Assembly (NCBI GenBank): GCA_934718135.1
Contig: CAKUZW010000004.1
Span: 124,001 to 188,000, forward strand
Length of the DNA: 64,000 nt
Reading direction: 5' to 3'
DNA from: an uncultured Candidatus Melainabacteria bacterium
GTDB taxonomy: Bacteria; Cyanobacteriota; Vampirovibrionia; Gastranaerophilales; Gastranaerophilaceae
Numbering within the stretch: position 1 is the stretch's first letter; each line of letters begins with the position of its first letter. Shown in pieces: positions 33,648 to 43,291 of this stretch. The position numbers were made by a program, and so were the translations under genes. The notes beneath the pieces were generated by a model that was given only the letters and a program-made list of their open reading frames with translations, was not told the origin of the DNA and ran no database searches.

Positions 33648-33989
33648 TTAAACTTTTAAGATTTTTGCAAGAACATCTGCGATGTCGTTTGGATGAGCGT
33701 CACTAAAAGAACGAATGAATTCTCCAAATACGGAAACGCCTTTTTTAGCTTTTCCTTGAAGTTCATTAACCGTATTATACAAATACAAACCTAATTTATC
33801 TGGATTATCAGTTTTTAAACCTTTTCCACCAACGATACTATCTCCTTTTAATTGCATGATTTCGCAAGTTTGGAGATTAGTCATTAGGTAGGCATCTGTA
33901 TTATCTTTAAGCGGAATTTTAGCAATGGTTTTTCCTGCTTTTTCTGCATAATTTCTAATAATGGGGCTAATAGTATTAATTGTTGTCAT
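33648..33989 (-). CDS. Small orphan protein
   Basis: A 113-residue soluble protein with no motif I recognise. It opens MTTINTISPIIRNYAEKAGK, has a short central Gly/Lys-rich part (GDSIVGGKGLKTDNP) and ends in an amphipathic helix (HPNDIADVLAKILKV). AAAGGAG lies 6 nt before the ATG. The spacer between it and the AAA+ gene on the same strand (about 195 bp) contains an imperfect AAGCCA/TGGCTT hairpin at about 33556-33590. Confidence 0.6.
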   Translation of the reverse strand: MTTINTISPIIRNYAEKAGKTIAKIPLKDNTDAYLMTNLQTCEIMQLKGDSIVGGKGLKTDNPDKLGLYLYNTVNELQGKAKKGVSVFGEFIRSFSDAHPNDIADVLAKILKV

Positions 33990-34131
33990 TTCATTCTCCT
34001 TTTTCTATCTAAATATTATAAGTTGAGACATTTTAAATTTTGCTAGGTAAACTCAGTTTTTGATTTGTATTTAGTAATATGATAATATAAATAAACAGAA
34101 CTTTGAAATCAAAATATAGGGGTAGTTCCAA

Positions 34132-34179
34132 ACCTCCAAGCACCATCACACTGAACGAGTACAAGGGTGAAAAGGAGGT
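34132..34179 (+). promoter_or_regulatory. Leader that sequesters its Shine-Dalgarno
   Basis: ACCTCC (34132-34137) is the exact complement of GGAGGT (34174-34179), the ribosome binding site of the following 24-codon gene. A second nested stem joins CACC (34141-34144) to GGTG (34166-34169), with AAG and AAAA as the intervening internal-loop strands. The fold would block translation unless opened by the start of translation elsewhere, a small RNA or a ligand. Confidence 0.5.
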
Positions 34180-34185
34180 GATTAT

Positions 34186-34260
34186 ATGAAACAGAAAATA
34201 ATAAAAGATGCCCTATTCGTAGTAGGACACCTTTTACAAATTATTTCACGACTTATATAA
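34186..34260 (+). CDS. 24-residue hydrophobic peptide
   Basis: A short gene with a perfect site (AAAAGGAGGTG) 6 nt before the ATG and a strong terminator 11 bp after the stop. The peptide begins MKQKIIKDALFVVGHLL and ends SRLI; it is an amphipathic to hydrophobic helix with basic ends. Size, hydrophobicity, folded leader and tight transcription unit resemble type I toxins or small membrane peptides. An antisense or overlapping antitoxin RNA is not evident from the sequence alone. It could also be a leader peptide, but no downstream gene on this strand follows before the terminator. Confidence 0.5.
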   Translation: MKQKIIKDALFVVGHLLQIISRLI

Positions 34261-34271
34261 GGGGAACGATA

Positions 34272-34316
34272 AGTTGGTTAAACTTGTGAGGAGTTTAACC
34301 AACTCCCTTATATTTT
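34272..34316 (+). terminator. Strong terminator of the peptide gene
   Basis: AGTTGGTTAAACT (34272-34284) pairs perfectly with AGTTTAACCAACT (34292-34304), followed after a few bases by TTTTT. Confidence 0.8.
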
Positions 34317-34445
34317 TATTATAAAACATGCTAAATATTTTTTCAACTAAAGAAGGTATTTCTTTTTTATTGTAGTTGCTAGAAACGATAGAGCGTAATA
34401 ATGCAAAAAAAGAACCCTCAATTGCAATAACTGAAGATTCTTTAT

Positions 34446-34519
<74 letters not shown>

Positions 34520-34655
34520 ATATTAAACTTTACCTCTATATGATATATAAAAAATATTAATTTTTCAAGTATTATTTTATTTTTTATTCAAACTGGAATT
34601 ATTATTAAGGTTTTTAGGGAAATATAAATTATAATATCGAATGGAGGTATATTAT

Positions 34656-34853
34656 ATGCAACTAACATTACGAGAAAAAGATGTGTGTAAAGGTATAATT
34701 GAAGGGATGTCAAATACGGAGATTGCTGATTTTTTGTATTTGAGTAAGCATACTGTAAAGTCTTATGTTGGGCAAATTATTGCAAAGACAAGGGTAAAAA
34801 ATCGGACTCAACTTGCATATTTGTTGGGCAAGGAAAATATTATACAGATGTAA
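34656..34853 (+). CDS. LuxR-type HTH single-domain regulator
   Basis: A 65-residue protein consisting only of the GerE/LuxR DNA-binding domain: LTLREKDVCKGIIEGMSNTE (helix 1 and turn), EIADFLYLSKHTVKSYVGQI (the HTH) and KTRVKNRTQLAYLLG. No receiver or ligand domain is attached. GGAGG (34643-34647) is 8 nt before the ATG at 34656. An upstream in-frame ATG at 34641 lies 5 nt after a perfect TATAAT (34630-34635) but overlaps the ribosome binding site. The next gene, an amidase, may be its target or cotranscribed (58-bp gap). Confidence 0.85.
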   Translation: MQLTLREKDVCKGIIEGMSNTEIADFLYLSKHTVKSYVGQIIAKTRVKNRTQLAYLLGKENIIQM

Positions 34854-34911
34854 CATTTTTGCTCTTCTTCAAAAAATAGAATATAATTTTAAGAAGAAGG
34901 TAATGAATTTT

Positions 34912-36792
34912 ATGAAAAATATTTTTAAAAAGTTGCTGTGTATATTCACGTTTATCCTATGTTTTGCAAGTTGCACTTTTGCGGGTGAAAATTTGGGAAT
35001 AAATTCAGTCACTTTTGATAATTCATCTTCAATAATTTCAATAAATTCATTTGATAATGACAATTTTTCTTTTTCAACTCAACCAAAGTTGTATATCCTT
35101 CAAGATGAAAATAAAGCTTATTTTGATATAAATTCTGCGGTTTTGGAATGTCCTGTGCAGGATTTAGTTATGCAGTATGGGGATATAAAAGAAGTTGTCG
35201 TAAGTCAATTTTCGACCAATCCAAATGTTGTACGTGTTGTAATTAGTTATAATCAAGGTTTTAACCCTAATAATATATTGCTGAAAAGATTGAATAATAC
35301 CTTGCTGCTTGTATTAAAGCAGCCTACTGTTAGCAATTATTATTTTCAACAAGTCTATAATGATATGCGGAAAAGTGATACCTTTGAAAATCCGGGAACT
35401 CAGTTTCCGATAAATGCAGGAAACAGCAGTTTACTAGGGCAAATAAATTCTGCATTTAATTTGGGGGCAACAACAGATGATAAAAATTATGTTCTTGCAA
35501 AAAAAGATTTGTTACTAAATTCAAAGTTTTATATAAATAATGTATCAACTAAAAATGGTTCTGTGATTGTCACGGGAGTCGGAGCATTAACTCTTACAAA
35601 GCCAATGTATTTGTCTAATCCTTCAAGAGTTGCTTATGATATTCCAAATGCGGTTGTTAATCCTTCTATAAGAAATAAAGCAGTTTCATTTAATCAGTCA
35701 GAATCTGTGAAAATCGGACAATTTGATAAAAATACCGCCCGAATAGTTCTTACAACTTCAACACCTTCAAGGTATGTTCCTGTTGTTTATAGTGACGGGG
35801 AAAGAGTCGCTTTTGTCGATAAGTTAAATACCTCTTCAAATTCTTTGGCTTCAGCTAAAACAGATTTGACAAGTGTTTTGTATGAAAAAAATGATAATAA
35901 AACACATTCTATGAAGTTTGTTTTTTCTAAACCTGTAATTTACGGATTAGAAAGGACTTCAACAGGTATTGAATTCCTATTATACAATGTGGATAAATAT
36001 AATGAGGCTTCAATTCGTTCTACATTGAAAAATACGGCATTCTCAGGTGTGAAAATTTCAGCAATATCAAATGGGGGAGTTAAGGTTGTTGTACCTATTG
36101 ATAAAGAAGATACTATAGATATTCATGCCGGTGCTAACGGTAAAACTATCAGGATAAAAGAACAGTTTAGCAAGTTAGCTGAACGGCCAAAACCGAAAGT
36201 TGAACCGGAAGTGAAAGTAACTCCAATTGTTATTCCTAAAAATATTCCAAATAACAGTAACAAGCACTATATTGTAATTGACCCTGGACATGGCGGTTCT
36301 GATGTCGGTGCAACTCGTAATGGAATTTATGAAAAAAATATTACACTCGATGTATCAAAACGTGTTGCTGATTTGTTACGCAAAAAAGGTTATATTGTAG
36401 AAATGACAAGATCAACCGATGCGACTGTTTCATTACAAGATAGGGTTGCATTCAGTGAAGATATAAATCCGGATGTATTTGTAAGTATTCACGTAAATTC
36501 AAGTAACAGCGATTCTCCAACAGGATTAGAAACTCATTATTATAAAGATAACAGTTTGGAACTTGCAAAATATGTTCACGCATCACTATTAAATCACGTA
36601 AATTCTAAAGATCGCGGGTTGTTTAAATCAAGATTTTATGTTATAAATCATACTACGGCACCTGCAATTTTAGTCGAAATCGGATTTATTTCAAGTCCTG
36701 TAGAACGGGCTCAACTTGTTTCTGAAAGTAGAAAACAGGCGACCGCTAAAGCAATAGCTGAGGGTATAGATGACTACTTCAACCGAAAGTAA
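34912..36792 (+). CDS. N-acetylmuramoyl-L-alanine amidase with AMIN region
   Basis: A 626-residue exported amidase that cuts the amide between MurNAc and the stem peptide, used in daughter-cell separation and wall turnover. The signal peptide is MKNIFKKLLCIFTFILCFA. Residues 30-430 are beta-rich, AMIN-type localisation repeats. The Amidase_3 domain is at about 445-625: Zn ligands in IDPGHGG (His), YEKNITL (Glu) and SIHVNS (His), and the catalytic Glu in LVEIGFIS. AGAAGG lies 11 nt before the ATG at 34912. The end overlaps murI by 23 bp, so the two are coupled. Confidence 0.92.
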   Translation: MKNIFKKLLCIFTFILCFASCTFAGENLGINSVTFDNSSSIISINSFDNDNFSFSTQPKLYILQDENKAYFDINSAVLECPVQDLVMQYGDIKEVVVSQFSTNPNVVRVVISYNQGFNPNNILLKRLNNTLLLVLKQPTVSNYYFQQVYNDMRKSDTFENPGTQFPINAGNSSLLGQINSAFNLGATTDDKNYVLAKKDLLLNSKFYINNVSTKNGSVIVTGVGALTLTKPMYLSNPSRVAYDIPNAVVNPSIRNKAVSFNQSESVKIGQFDKNTARIVLTTSTPSRYVPVVYSDGERVAFVDKLNTSSNSLASAKTDLTSVLYEKNDNKTHSMKFVFSKPVIYGLERTSTGIEFLLYNVDKYNEASIRSTLKNTAFSGVKISAISNGGVKVVVPIDKEDTIDIHAGANGKTIRIKEQFSKLAERPKPKVEPEVKVTPIVIPKNIPNNSNKHYIVIDPGHGGSDVGATRNGIYEKNITLDVSKRVADLLRKKGYIVEMTRSTDATVSLQDRVAFSEDINPDVFVSIHVNSSNSDSPTGLETHYYKDNSLELAKYVHASLLNHVNSKDRGLFKSRFYVINHTTAPAILVEIGFISSPVERAQLVSESRKQATAKAIAEGIDDYFNRK

Positions 36793-37585
36793 TATAGATA
36801 GTAATTCCCCAATTGCCTTTTTTGACTCCGGTGTTGGCGGGCTTACGGTTTTAAATAAAGTAAAAAAAATATTGCCAAATGAAAACTATATTTATTATGG
36901 TGATACTTTGCATGTGCCTTATGGCGAAAAAACAAAAGAACAACTTTTAAATTATTCTGATGATATTTTGAAGTTTTTTGAAAGCAAAGGGTGTAAGGCT
37001 GTTGTAATGGCTTGTAATACAACATCCTCAGTTATTTATGATGATATAAAGGACAAATATAATTTAAAATTATACCCTATAGTTCAATCAGTATCTGAAA
37101 TATTAGCAAAAGAACCAATTTCAAGATTAGGTGTTTTTGCAACAAGTGCCACAATTAATTCAAACGTTTACCCAAGAGAGATTTCAAAATATAATTCAGA
37201 AATGAAAGTTTTTGGTCAACACTGTCCAAGATGGGTTAGTATCGTTGAAAATAACACTTTAACAGATATTGAAAGTGTTGCAATAATTAAAAATGATTTA
37301 GATAAAATGCTTAAAAACAATCCTGAAAAAATTGTTTTAGGGTGTACTCATTATCCTTTCTTATTGAAAATTTTATCTAAATTTGCCCCAAGTGATATGT
37401 TTATTGATCCTGCAATACCGTTTGCGGAATTTATTAAAAATGATTTAGCGAAATCAAATCTGTTGAATACTTCAACTGCTAAGAAAACAGAAGAATTCTA
37501 TGTAAGTTCAGATCCTATTAAGTTCAAAAAATCCGCAAAAATGTTTTACGATTTAAAAGAAAATCCGAAATTATTAACTTTCTAA
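36770..37585 (+). CDS. murI: Glutamate racemase
   Basis: A 271-residue enzyme that makes D-glutamate for peptidoglycan. The N-terminal motif is IAFFDSGVGGLTVLNKV. The two catalytic cysteines are in VMACNTTSS near residue 83 and LGCTHYPFLL near 192, and YYGDTLHVPYGEK follows the first motif of the family. It overlaps the amidase gene by 23 bp. Its 3' end overlaps the convergent DUF3326 gene by 12 bp with no room for an independent terminator. Confidence 0.95.
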   Translation: MTTSTESNIDSNSPIAFFDSGVGGLTVLNKVKKILPNENYIYYGDTLHVPYGEKTKEQLLNYSDDILKFFESKGCKAVVMACNTTSSVIYDDIKDKYNLKLYPIVQSVSEILAKEPISRLGVFATSATINSNVYPREISKYNSEMKVFGQHCPRWVSIVENNTLTDIESVAIIKNDLDKMLKNNPEKIVLGCTHYPFLLKILSKFAPSDMFIDPAIPFAEFIKNDLAKSNLLNTSTAKKTEEFYVSSDPIKFKKSAKMFYDLKENPKLLTF

Positions 37586-38560
37586 GATTTTATTAAGGAC
37601 ATCTTTGTATGTCGGAATTTCAATAATATTTGAATTTTTAAATAATTTGTTTTTTGATACGTCAAGTTCTGTTTGATTTTCTCTTATTGCAAATACCGGA
37701 ATATTTTGTTTTAGAGCTTCAAATACAGGGATAGAACCTAACGAATTGTATGGCATAACAAGGAAATCAGTGTTTGAGATATTTATGCCTTTGGTTTTGT
37801 CAGTCGTGATAAGTGGAGCTTGCGATAAACCAAGCAAAATACAAGGCAAAAATGTCGGTGTAATGTATTCTGATGCGGCTTTAGGATTAACTAAATCAGG
37901 ATAAATTGTATAATCAACAAACGCTGGCGAATGTGCACATGGAACTTTATATTTTTTTGAAATATAGTGTGACAAAATTGCTTCAACTCCTCCAACAGGA
38001 TCTGCCCCTTGCCCGTTTGCGTAATCTGCATTATCATCTTCCGGATCTTCAAAAAGACATACAATAGCTATAGCTTCGCAACCTTGATTTAGAAGTTTTT
38101 CGCAAGATTTTCCAAGTGTTTCAATATTTTTTACGTCTCCTACTGAAATTCCATCATCTGTCATATAGAATTCAACCCCGACCGGTTCTTCCGTGATTTC
38201 ATATTTGTGGATATTTATTCCATACACAGCTTGAACGGCATTTTGGGTATTTATGTGAACATTTAAAACATCTTGCGGAATTGCTTTATCATAAATTATA
38301 CCGATTTTATTTCCTGAGGTTGGAATTAAATTTATTTCTCCTTTAAAAAAGCTATCAAGTGTGTAACCTTCCGTATAGAGCATATTTGGTGTGATTCCCG
38401 AAAAACAACCTGCATTTACAACATTTGGATTAACTATCAAATTTGTGTGTTTGGCAAATTCTCGAGCGAAAGGACTCGCGTCTCCAGCGTATCCGCCAAT
38501 AGATGCTCCAATACCTGTCGGAACAACAAATGCTCCAAGCTTTTTATTTTGATAAGTCAT
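37574..38560 (-). CDS. DUF3326 family protein
   Basis: A 328-residue protein that I assign to DUF3326, a family found mainly in cyanobacteria and plants, from FVVPTGIGASIGGYAGDASP at the N-terminus, NPNVVNAGCFSG near residue 45, GADPVGGVEAILSHYISKK near 183 and VPCAHSPAF near 207. The function is unknown; the Gly-rich opening suggests nucleotide or phosphate binding. No signal peptide. It overlaps the preceding amidase gene by 17 bp and so is the second gene of that operon. Confidence 0.75.
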   Translation of the reverse strand: MTYQNKKLGAFVVPTGIGASIGGYAGDASPFAREFAKHTNLIVNPNVVNAGCFSGITPNMLYTEGYTLDSFFKGEINLIPTSGNKIGIIYDKAIPQDVLNVHINTQNAVQAVYGINIHKYEITEEPVGVEFYMTDDGISVGDVKNIETLGKSCEKLLNQGCEAIAIVCLFEDPEDDNADYANGQGADPVGGVEAILSHYISKKYKVPCAHSPAFVDYTIYPDLVNPKAASEYITPTFLPCILLGLSQAPLITTDKTKGINISNTDFLVMPYNSLGSIPVFEALKQNIPVFAIRENQTELDVSKNKLFKNSNIIEIPTYKDVLNKILES

Positions 38561-39926
38561 TTAAATAATTCTCCAAACCATGTTTAATTGCTTCCGCTGC
38601 TTTATCTTGAAAATCAGAATCCATTAATTTTGCGTTATCTTCCGGATTTATTATATATCCAAGTTCAATCAAAGCAGCAGGAGTGTTTGTATTTCGAACA
38701 ACGGCAAAACTTTGTTGTTTTGCTCCATTATTTTTCAGTGAAAGTTCAGATGTGATTGAGTTTAACAAACTCTTTGCTAATGCTCTTGATTGAGGATAAA
38801 AATAATATGTTTCACTTCCGGTTGCTTTTCTGTCTGCCATTGAGTCAGGAAGAGCATTATTGTGAATACTTATGAAAATTTGAGAATGTTCATTGTTTGA
38901 ATTTTTTACTCTATCTGATAGTGAAACTTCACTATCGTCTGTCCTTGTCATATAAACGATAGCACCTGAATTTTCAAGCTTATCTTTCAGTTTATTTGAA
39001 ATTGCCAAGTTTATATCTTTTTCTTTATCCCCTAAGCATCCGATAGCCCCAAATTCACTTCCGCCATGCCCAGGGTCAATGGTTATTTTAATTCCATTTA
39101 ATGGTCGATTTGAATTCAATATTTGAGGCGGATTATTTACTTCAATAACCAACTCATTGTCTGATTTGTAATAACTTATAAATCCAAAATTCCTGCCAAT
39201 TGGTGGAATGTGATATTCATATTTGCTATAAGGATAATTTTCGACATTGTAGATTGTTAAATCTAACCCGTCATTATCAAACAGAATATAAGGAACTTTT
39301 TGATTTAATTTAATTTTAAAAATTCTTTTATTTTGTTCTTCTGAATAGGAAAAAGATTCTATTTTTGCGGGTTTTACAGTCTTTTCTGTCGTTTGAATTG
39401 CTGAATTTTTTGCAATCCACCCGTAATCATCTCTTGCTAATTGAACTTTGTAAAAATCTCCCATTTCTCCAATTGCAGTGAATTTAATACCTTTTTGTAA
39501 ATGTTGTAGTCTGTTTATACCAAAATCAACCGGAGTTGAACGGAGTGGAATATTATCGTCTTTCAATTCTATTACTATAGGTGTTTTATATGCAGTAAAT
39601 ACAGGTGCAACAGGCTTTTGTTGTTCGGTGTTATCTCTTGTGATTTTGAAAGTTTGTGTTTCTTTTTCATTTGAAATTATAAAAGTGTTTTCTCCGACAT
39701 TAAGATTAACAGTATGCCAAAAACCACCGCTAGAATGGATTTCAACATCTTCGCCATTGATTGTTAAATGTTTATTTGGATTTTCGCTACCGATAAAAAA
39801 AGTCCGTGGAGAATTAATCGTAACATTGTTTGATTTTGGATAAACAATATTAGCACAATCGCCCTTTAGTCCACTAATATTTAGGAACAATCCCATAGCT
39901 AAAATAGTAAATAATATTTTTTTCAT
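38544..39926 (-). CDS. N-acetylmuramoyl-L-alanine amidase with SH3 domain
   Basis: A 460-residue exported amidase, different in layout from the one at 34912-36792. The signal peptide is MKKILFTILAMGLFLNIS. Residues 30-100 are a beta domain. A bacterial SH3 domain lies at about 115-175 (NIPLRSTPVD... GDFYKVQLARDDYGWI). Amidase_3 is at about 280-455 with ITIDPGHGGSEFGA, EKDINLAI, IFISIHNNA and the catalytic ALIELGYI. An ATG 9 bp upstream (39935) is also possible. No Shine-Dalgarno is visible; TATTAT lies about 7 nt before this ATG. Confidence 0.9.
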   Translation of the reverse strand: MKKILFTILAMGLFLNISGLKGDCANIVYPKSNNVTINSPRTFFIGSENPNKHLTINGEDVEIHSSGGFWHTVNLNVGENTFIISNEKETQTFKITRDNTEQQKPVAPVFTAYKTPIVIELKDDNIPLRSTPVDFGINRLQHLQKGIKFTAIGEMGDFYKVQLARDDYGWIAKNSAIQTTEKTVKPAKIESFSYSEEQNKRIFKIKLNQKVPYILFDNDGLDLTIYNVENYPYSKYEYHIPPIGRNFGFISYYKSDNELVIEVNNPPQILNSNRPLNGIKITIDPGHGGSEFGAIGCLGDKEKDINLAISNKLKDKLENSGAIVYMTRTDDSEVSLSDRVKNSNNEHSQIFISIHNNALPDSMADRKATGSETYYFYPQSRALAKSLLNSITSELSLKNNGAKQQSFAVVRNTNTPAALIELGYIINPEDNAKLMDSDFQDKAAEAIKHGLENYLNDLSK

Positions 39927-40034
39927 AATATACATAATACAATATTTTAAAGAAATTTATAATTTCGTAAAGATATTTAATAATTGAGATATTTAATATT
40001 CATTATGATAAAATTAAATTATAAGGGATAGGCA

Positions 40035-41798
40035 ATGAGAAGAGAAATAAATAGAACCGGGAAATCAAGAACCAGATATTGTAATTCTGTTACTGATTTT
40101 ATGAGTATTATATATCTTGTAGCAATAGTTATCTTGATAGTCCATTTATTTATATTACAAGTTTTTGATATTCACAAATATCGAGAAAAAGGAAAAATGC
40201 AACGTTCAAGCCATGATTTTGCTGTTCGTGGTGATATTTATGATAGACATGGTATAAAACTTGCAACAGATAGAATTTATTATAATATTTACGCGAGACC
40301 CGTTGATTATACGGAGAAAGAAACCCCAAGAAAAATTGCTAAATTATTTTCCCCTATTCTTGGAATTCCTGAAAATGTTCTATTTAACAAATTATCCGAT
40401 AAAAAAATTCAGGTAATTGCCGTTAAAAAGGACGTAGATAGAGATACTGCAAAAAAAATTATGAAGGTTATCTCTGATAATAGTTTCCGTTCAATAAGTT
40501 TAGATAAAAAGAACACTAGAGAGTATCCGCAAGGAGTATTTGCATCTCATGTTTTAGGTTTTTACAACTTTGATGCAAATGTTTCAAATGGGGTGGAATT
40601 AACAGCTAAAGACAAATTAGAGCACGTAGTTAGAGCGACAAGATATCAAAGAACTCGTGACGGAAAAATTATTTATAATTTTTCAACCGACCCTGTTGTG
40701 CCGACAATGAACCCAAAAGGTCAGGATGTTGTTTTAACAATAGATGCGGCAATTCAGCACGTTTGTGAAAAAGAACTTCAAAAGATTATTCATGAAAAAG
40801 ATGCTTTGCGTGGAGCTGTAATTGTAATGAACCCTAAAAATGGTGAAATTCTTGCCTATGCGGTTTATCCTACTTATGACCCGAATAAATTCCAAAAAGC
40901 ATCAAATACTCAAATAAAAAACTGGACATTAACTGATGTTTATCCTCCAGGGTCAACATTCAAGACTATTACAGTTACAAGTGCAATGGAACTTGGTAAA
41001 ATTAATGAATTTTCGATAATTCAAGATTCAGGTCGAATGAAGTTTGGTAATTATACGATTGAAAACTACGATTACAAACAAAAAGGTGCTCCAGGACGAA
41101 TTAATCTTGTTTATTTGTTTGAGCACTCAAGTAATATCGGTTCTGTCAATGTCGGATTTTTGATGACTCATAACGAATTTTATTCAATGTTGAAAAAATT
41201 CGGATTTGGTGAAAAATCAGGAATTGATCTTCCCGGGGAGTCTTCAGGTCTTTTGGCATCTCCAAAGTTTTGGGATAAGGGATTACACATGACAATGTCT
41301 TACGGATATGGAACATCTGTATCTATTATGCAAATGGTTTCAGCCGTTTCCGCATTGGCTAATAACGGTGTAAGAGTAACGCCTCATGTTATCAAATATT
41401 CACCTGAAGAAGAGCAGGAAAAAGTTAAATATATTCCGACTATTTCCCCTCAAACGGCTCACACAATTACAAAACTGTTAGCAGAAAGTGTAAATAACGG
41501 TAAATCATGTATCAAAATGGATAAATATAACGTTGCGGCTAAAACCGGAACGTCAAGAAAACCGCTTGAAAATGGGACAGGGTATAGTGGTGCGATGTAT
41601 ACTTCTACTATCGGGTATTTACCTGCTAGTGATCCAAAAGTATTGATTTATGTAGTTGTTGATAGTGCGAAAAAAGGACCTGTTTGGGGAAATACGGTAG
41701 CAGGCCCTGTATTTCATGAAGTTGCCGAGCAGACAGCAAGAATTCTTGACTTGAAGCCTGACAAAGTTCCGACTACACCAACAAAAAAAGTTAATTAA
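40035..41798 (+). CDS. Class B penicillin-binding protein (FtsI/PBP2 type)
   Basis: A 587-residue transpeptidase that cross-links peptidoglycan. It has a single N-terminal membrane anchor (about 23-45), a dimerisation/pedestal region with RGDIYDRHGIKLATD near 65, and the catalytic domain from about 220. The active-site motifs are P-P-G-STFK (Ser near residue 311), SSN in FEHSSNIGSV, and KTGTS near residue 505. The gene directly precedes murE (17-bp gap), the order of ftsI-murE in division clusters, which favours FtsI over an elongation PBP2. AGGGATAGG precedes the ATG. Confidence 0.92.
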   Translation: MRREINRTGKSRTRYCNSVTDFMSIIYLVAIVILIVHLFILQVFDIHKYREKGKMQRSSHDFAVRGDIYDRHGIKLATDRIYYNIYARPVDYTEKETPRKIAKLFSPILGIPENVLFNKLSDKKIQVIAVKKDVDRDTAKKIMKVISDNSFRSISLDKKNTREYPQGVFASHVLGFYNFDANVSNGVELTAKDKLEHVVRATRYQRTRDGKIIYNFSTDPVVPTMNPKGQDVVLTIDAAIQHVCEKELQKIIHEKDALRGAVIVMNPKNGEILAYAVYPTYDPNKFQKASNTQIKNWTLTDVYPPGSTFKTITVTSAMELGKINEFSIIQDSGRMKFGNYTIENYDYKQKGAPGRINLVYLFEHSSNIGSVNVGFLMTHNEFYSMLKKFGFGEKSGIDLPGESSGLLASPKFWDKGLHMTMSYGYGTSVSIMQMVSAVSALANNGVRVTPHVIKYSPEEEQEKVKYIPTISPQTAHTITKLLAESVNNGKSCIKMDKYNVAAKTGTSRKPLENGTGYSGAMYTSTIGYLPASDPKVLIYVVVDSAKKGPVWGNTVAGPVFHEVAEQTARILDLKPDKVPTTPTKKVN

Positions 41799-41815
41799 AA
41801 TAAGGAGATAAAGGT

Positions 41816-43291
41816 ATGAAATTAGATGAATTAATAGAATATTTGAAATACAAAGATTTAATCAATTTTAAAAATGTTGAAATCTCTGGAATTTCTTACA
41901 ATTCAAAAACAACTAAAAAAGGTGATATATTTATTTGTTTGGTTGGAGAACATACAGATGGGCATGAATACGCTCAAATGGCTATTGATAATGGTGCCAC
42001 AGCTTTACTTGTTGAACATCCTGTTGAAGGTGTAACTGTTCCACAAGTTCAAGTAGATTCAACAAGACATAAAATTGCTGATATTGCCGACAGATTTTAT
42101 TCCAGCCCTTCAAAAGGTTTAAATCTTATTGGTATAACAGGTACAAACGGTAAAACAACAGTTACTCATTTAATTCAAAAAATCTTTGAAGAAAATAATG
42201 AAAAATGTGCATTAATTGGAACTTTAGGGTATAAATTATCTTCAAACGGTGAATATAGAGATGCAAAACATACGACTCCTCAGGCTCCTGAATTGCAAGC
42301 AACTCTTCGAATGATTAAAGATGTTGAAAAAATTGATAACGTTGTAATGGAAGTAAGTTCACATGCTCTTGATCAAAACAGAGTTGGCGGATGTTGCTTT
42401 AATGGTGCGGTATTTACAAACCTGACCCAAGACCATTTAGATTACCACATCACAATGGAAAACTATTTCAAGGCTAAAGCATTATTGTTTGAACGTTTGA
42501 CAGAAGGCGATTTTGCCGTTATCAATATTGATGATGAATATGGCGAAAGATTTTTATCTGTTGTACCGCAAGGAGTTAGAAAATTTACTTACGGAGTTAA
42601 AAAAGATGCTGATGTTATGGCAAAAAATATCAATTTCTCTCTAAATGGTGCCGAATTTACTCTTGTTGCTCAAGGTAAAGAGTATTCCGTAAATTTGCAC
42701 ATGAACGGTATGTTCAGTGTTTATAATGTTTTGGCAGCTCTAACAGCAGCTATTGCAATGAATATTGATATTAAAGTCGCATTAAAAGCTCTTCAAAATG
42801 TTCATGGTGTTGCAGGAAGATTTGAAGTAGTTAATAAAAAACCATTGGTTATTGTTGATTATGCTCATACTCCTGACGGGTTAGAGAATGTTTTGAAATC
42901 TGCTAGAGAAATTACTCCAAAAGACGGAAAATTAATTTGTTTATTTGGATGCGGTGGAGATAGAGATGCTACAAAGCGTCCGAAAATGGGTGCTATAGCT
43001 CAAAAACTTGCCGATAAAATTATCATTACAAGTGACAATCCTCGTTCTGAAGATCCGCAACAAATTATCACAGACATTATTGCAGGACTTAAATCTGTTG
43101 ATCCTGATATTGTTACTGTTGAACCTGATAGAGGGGAGGCAATTGCCTTGCTAAAAACAATTGCAGATAACAATGATGTTGTTTTGATTGCAGGAAAAGG
43201 ACATGAAGATTATCAAATTTTGAAGGATAAGACCATTCATTTTGATGATAGAGAGCAAGCAAGAAAAGTATTTGCAGGAAGTGTAATCTAA
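41816..43291 (+). CDS. murE: UDP-MurNAc-tripeptide synthetase
   Basis: A 491-residue Mur ligase that adds the third amino acid to the stem peptide. The ATP-binding loop is LIGITGTNGKTTVTHLIQ near residue 108, the carbamylated-Lys region is YFKAKALLFE near 220, and the C-terminal domain has VVDYAHTPDGLENVL near 345. The specificity motif is DNPRSEDP near 408; D-N-P-R is the pattern of meso-diaminopimelate-adding enzymes. AAGGAG lies 8-13 nt before the ATG. The stop overlaps the start of nagA by one base. Confidence 0.96.
   Translation: MKLDELIEYLKYKDLINFKNVEISGISYNSKTTKKGDIFICLVGEHTDGHEYAQMAIDNGATALLVEHPVEGVTVPQVQVDSTRHKIADIADRFYSSPSKGLNLIGITGTNGKTTVTHLIQKIFEENNEKCALIGTLGYKLSSNGEYRDAKHTTPQAPELQATLRMIKDVEKIDNVVMEVSSHALDQNRVGGCCFNGAVFTNLTQDHLDYHITMENYFKAKALLFERLTEGDFAVINIDDEYGERFLSVVPQGVRKFTYGVKKDADVMAKNINFSLNGAEFTLVAQGKEYSVNLHMNGMFSVYNVLAALTAAIAMNIDIKVALKALQNVHGVAGRFEVVNKKPLVIVDYAHTPDGLENVLKSAREITPKDGKLICLFGCGGDRDATKRPKMGAIAQKLADKIIITSDNPRSEDPQQIITDIIAGLKSVDPDIVTVEPDRGEAIALLKTIADNNDVVLIAGKGHEDYQILKDKTIHFDDREQARKVFAGSVI

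Noticed and set aside
34321..34440. Gene between the peptide terminator and tRNA-Arg
   Set aside because: The only minus-strand frame runs through the tRNA gene and has no start signal.
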